Below, in pieces: positions 6,512 to 8,466 of a stretch of 8,466 bases of DNA. Under the pieces are notes generated by a model. The model saw only the letters and a list, made by a program, of their open reading frames with translations. It was not told the DNA's origin and did no database searches. A program made the translations under genes and the position numbers. This DNA is from Nitrospirota bacterium (GTDB taxonomy: Bacteria > Nitrospirota > Nitrospiria > Nitrospirales > NS-4), in the NCBI GenBank assembly GCA_005877525.1, contig VBON01000034.1:456-8921 (forward strand), in the 5' to 3' direction. Each line of letters starts with the position of its first letter. Position 1 is the stretch's first letter.

Positions 6512-6952
6512 CTAGTCACCTGCCTCGACATCTCCTACCTGAGGCATGTGTTGCTCACCGAAGATTGCGGACTCGTACTTATAGTGCTTGAATTCAAGAA
6601 GGTTATGGAAGGGATCTTCCAGGAAAAACGTGGCATGCTCAAGGCGCGTCCCTGGGTAGCGGTGTCGGGCCTCCTGATAGAAGCGTAGCCCCTTTTGGCG
6701 CGCCCGGTCCGCCATCGCCTGCCAATCCTCCTCCGATACGAACACCAGGCCAAAGTGGCGCGGATAGATGCTCTTGGGTGATTCGCTCTGCTTCTTTGTG
6801 AGATGGCCGACCAGTTGGTTGCCGTTCAGATTGAGCGTGATCGCCGAGTTCGACATGCGGCCCAGGGAGCAGCCCAAGCCGTCTACATAAAACCGTTTTG
6901 CGTCTTCCAGATCGGTTACCGGAAAAGCCAAATGAAACAAGACTTGTCCCAT
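6512..6952 (-). CDS. VOC superfamily (glyoxalase/dioxygenase fold) protein
   Basis: This 146-residue protein is a single-chain, two-module VOC fold. Module 1 opens with VLFHLAFPVTDLEDAKRFY and module 2 with YPRHFGLVFVSEEDW. Candidate metal ligands are His7, His66 and Glu120 (in NLLEFKHY), the usual H-H-E set of metal-dependent members. The stretch LEHATFFLEDPFHNLLEFK (104-122) and the end ESAIFGE resemble a group of uncharacterised VOC proteins common in cyanobacteria and other environmental bacteria, as I recall. The reaction cannot be named: glyoxalase, dioxygenase or thiol-transfer activities all occur in this fold. The ATG at 6952 follows the uracil-DNA glycosylase stop by 13 bases on the same strand, so the pair is probably cotranscribed. 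The ribosome binding site is weak. Cytosolic. Confidence 0.85.
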   Translation of the reverse strand: MGQVLFHLAFPVTDLEDAKRFYVDGLGCSLGRMSNSAITLNLNGNQLVGHLTKKQSESPKSIYPRHFGLVFVSEEDWQAMADRARQKGLRFYQEARHRYPGTRLEHATFFLEDPFHNLLEFKHYKYESAIFGEQHMPQVGDVEAGD

Positions 6953-6965
6953 GGGAAATGGACAA

Positions 6966-7568
6966 CTATCCGAAGAGGTTCATTTGCTCGACCGTGGCGG
7001 CCGGTTCTTGGGGGCGATCGAGAAATGCCTTGAGTTTTCGAAAGTCCTCACGCAGCGGCTCGTTGAGATTGCCTTGATGCAAGGCAGCCGCGGGATGCAG
7101 CATGGGGAAGACGAAAAACTCCTGGACTTGGAAGACCTGCCCGCGCACCTTCATGATGCCGATCTTTTTGCCACATAGAGTTTGAATCGCAAAGTTGCCG
7201 AGGGTGCATACCACCTTTGGTTTAATCAGCTCAATCTGTTGAAACAAGAACGGCTTGCAGGTGTCGACTTCATCCGGTAGCGGATCGCGGTTGTCGGGCG
7301 GGCGGCATTTGATGACGTTCGCGATATAGACGTCGGCTCGAGAAAGGCCCACGGCTTCGAGCAGTTCGTTCAACAGGCGGCCGGCGGCGCCTACAAACGG
7401 CTCGCCCTGGCGATCTTCATAGAATCCGGGGGCCTCTCCGACGAACATAATGGTTGCGTGAGGGTTCCCGACGCCGAAGACGACCTGAGTGCGGCCCGAG
7501 GCCAGGCGGCAGCGCCGGCAGTCTTTCAAATCGAGGGCAAGTTCCGGAAGGGTCACTGGAGTTCTCAC
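6966..7568 (-). CDS. Family 4 (type a) uracil-DNA glycosylase with [4Fe-4S] cluster
   Basis: The enzyme excises uracil from DNA arising from cytosine deamination or dUTP misincorporation, the first step of base excision repair. From GTG at 7568 it has 200 residues, near the family's usual length. The four cluster cysteines are present: Cys17 and Cys20 (CRRC), Cys88 (KCRPPDNRDP) and Cys104. Motif 1 is GEAPGFYEDRQGEPFVG (44-60) and the late motif is MLHPAAAL, with His158. The frame stays open to a TTG at 7694, which would add 42 residues (Pro-rich, two extra Cys) that do not resemble the family. GTG at 7556 is a further choice. No start has a strong ribosome binding site, so the N-terminus is uncertain. 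The C-terminus ends EQMNLFG, similar to bacterial sliding-clamp-binding pentapeptides. The VOC gene follows after 13 bases. Confidence 0.93.
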   Translation of the reverse strand: MRTPVTLPELALDLKDCRRCRLASGRTQVVFGVGNPHATIMFVGEAPGFYEDRQGEPFVGAAGRLLNELLEAVGLSRADVYIANVIKCRPPDNRDPLPDEVDTCKPFLFQQIELIKPKVVCTLGNFAIQTLCGKKIGIMKVRGQVFQVQEFFVFPMLHPAAALHQGNLNEPLREDFRKLKAFLDRPQEPAATVEQMNLFG

Positions 7569-7771
7569 GCAGGAGCGAAGCTCATCATAGGTTCCGTCTA
7601 CGTTGAAGTCAATTGGGAAAAGGACGCGCCTCTGCGGACCTGGGGGAAAAGGGGCGGTCGGGGCACCTATTGCTCCGCAACTGCAATGGGTCAATGACCA
7701 GAGCTGAGCGGGTGTGATGGGAAACGCGGCCGTTGTCGACGTATGCGCTGACTGCGCCTCCCGCGCATTTC

Positions 7772-7800
7772 TTGACAGGGTAGGGGGGGGAGATTAGGAT
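7772..7800 (+). promoter_or_regulatory. Sigma70-type promoter of the nfeD-like gene with G8 tract in the spacer
   Basis: A perfect -35 TTGACA (7772-7777) is separated by an optimal 17 bases from TAGGAT (7795-7800), a 4-of-6 match to the -10 consensus that keeps the key A2 and T6. Transcription would start near 7807, leaving a leader of about 15 bases before the ATG at 7822. The spacer holds an uninterrupted run of eight G (7783-7790), which is unusual and could slip in length. Confidence 0.7.
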
Positions 7801-7821
7801 AACCGTGAATTGAGTAAATTT

Positions 7822-8466
7822 ATGCAGAAAAATCGCCGGAGTGACCGGTCCAGGCGCATCTTCTCCGGCCTTTCACTCCTACTGCTCAGCTTGCTGCTTC
7901 TGCCCTTACCCGCGTCCTCGAGTGTTGGCTCTGAGTTGGTCTATATCGCCACCTATGAAGGCGTTATCAATCCCGTTGCCGCTGAGTACATTAATCATGT
8001 GCTGACCGAGGCGCAGGAAGGCACGGCGGCAGCCGTCGTCATTCGCTTGGACACACCGGGAGGATTGGATACCTCCATGCGGCTGATCATTAAGGACATT
8101 ACCTCGTCCCCAGTGCCTGTTATCGTCTACGTCGCTCCGAGCGGCGGTCGGGCGGCCTCGGCAGGGGTCTTCATCCTCTACGCTGCACACATTGCTGCCA
8201 TGGCGCCGAGTACGAATGTGGGTGCGGCGCATCCCGTGGCCATGGGAGGTGGGGAGATGGATGCCGTGATGAAGGAGAAGGTCGAGAACGACGCGGCGGC
8301 GTACATTAAATCAATCGCAGAGAAGCGTGGGCGGAACATCAAATGGGCCGAAGAGGCGGTTAGAAAGAGCGTTTCGGTGACGGAGAAAGAAGCATTGGGG
8401 TTGAAGGTAATCGATCTGATTGCGGACGATGTTCCTTCTCTTCTGGCCGCTGTGGACGGTCGTCAG
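7822..8466 (+). CDS. NfeD/SppA-like membrane serine protease (ClpP fold), N-terminal part; C-terminus lies beyond the window
   Basis: 215 codons are present and the frame is open at the window end. A basic start (KNRRSDRSRR) and a Leu-rich segment (about 13-33) form a signal peptide or anchor ending near PASS. A ClpP/SppA-type protease domain follows: IATYEGVINP (42-51), VIRLDTPGG (73-81), and SGGRAASAGVFI with the probable nucleophile Ser113. PSTNVGAAHP is the conserved oxyanion/binding strand. Lys153, in EKVENDAAAYIKS, aligns with the catalytic Lys of the archaeal 1510-N stomatin protease, with the Ser-Lys spacing nearly kept. The long form of NfeD usually continues with membrane helices and an OB-fold domain, often beside a stomatin/SPFH (slipin) gene it may cleave; both would lie to the right. 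The ATG at 7822 has only a weak TTGAG upstream but sits just below a good promoter. The gene is divergent from the glycosylase. Confidence 0.88.
   Translation, partial: MQKNRRSDRSRRIFSGLSLLLLSLLLLPLPASSSVGSELVYIATYEGVINPVAAEYINHVLTEAQEGTAAAVVIRLDTPGGLDTSMRLIIKDITSSPVPVIVYVAPSGGRAASAGVFILYAAHIAAMAPSTNVGAAHPVAMGGGEMDAVMKEKVENDAAAYIKSIAEKRGRNIKWAEEAVRKSVSVTEKEALGLKVIDLIADDVPSLLAAVDGRQ

Noticed and set aside
1..8466. CRISPR arrays, tRNA, rRNA, insertion sequences, integrase or phage genes
   Set aside because: Nothing of the kind was seen on reading: no spaced direct repeats, no cloverleaf or rRNA stretches, no transposase or integrase motifs.

Overview
The window (8466 bp) is a GC-rich, gene-dense bacterial chromosome segment made mostly of conserved housekeeping and accessory genes. 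No phage, transposase, rRNA, tRNA or CRISPR array is visible. Two tandem DUF507 genes ahead of tldD-tldE, together with UPF0182, a VIT-family transporter, family 4 uracil-DNA glycosylase and an NfeD-type protease, fit a Nitrospira-like (Nitrospirota) or deltaproteobacterial-type genome. That assignment is inferred from gene content only; no marker gene here proves it.

Layout. Left end, minus strand: a UPF0182 integral membrane protein, cut by the window edge, preceded by a DUF4124 secreted coiled-coil protein. Centre, plus strand: a probable operon DUF507-a, DUF507-b, tldD, tldE/pmbA and a VIT/CCC1-type metal transporter. It has stop/start overlaps (TAATG) inside both paired-gene units and a two-hairpin repeat-like element between DUF507-b and tldD. 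A small two-CBS-domain protein follows on the plus strand. A converging minus-strand pair comes next: a VOC-superfamily protein downstream of a family 4 [4Fe-4S] uracil-DNA glycosylase. At the right edge, divergent from the glycosylase, is an NfeD/SppA-like membrane serine protease, cut by the window end, behind a clear sigma70-type promoter.

How the genes fit together. TldD and TldE form the known heteromeric metallopeptidase that trims unfolded peptides, and their overlapping genes suggest matched expression. The two DUF507 genes are equal-length paralogues with DELRVE in the same register and also overlap, so they may form a pair too; their role is unknown. The transporter begins six bases after tldE and probably shares the transcript. 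The glycosylase removes uracil from DNA.

Most worth a second look: a beta-clamp-like QMNLF pentapeptide at the very C-terminus of the glycosylase; an 8-G tract inside the 17-bp promoter spacer of the NfeD gene, which could make it phase variable; the duplicated DUF507 pair; a possible 23-codon upstream ORF ahead of DUF507-a; and the two-hairpin element that creates a false N-terminal extension on tldD. I do not see a clear-cut novel multi-gene system. These smaller signals are the best candidates.
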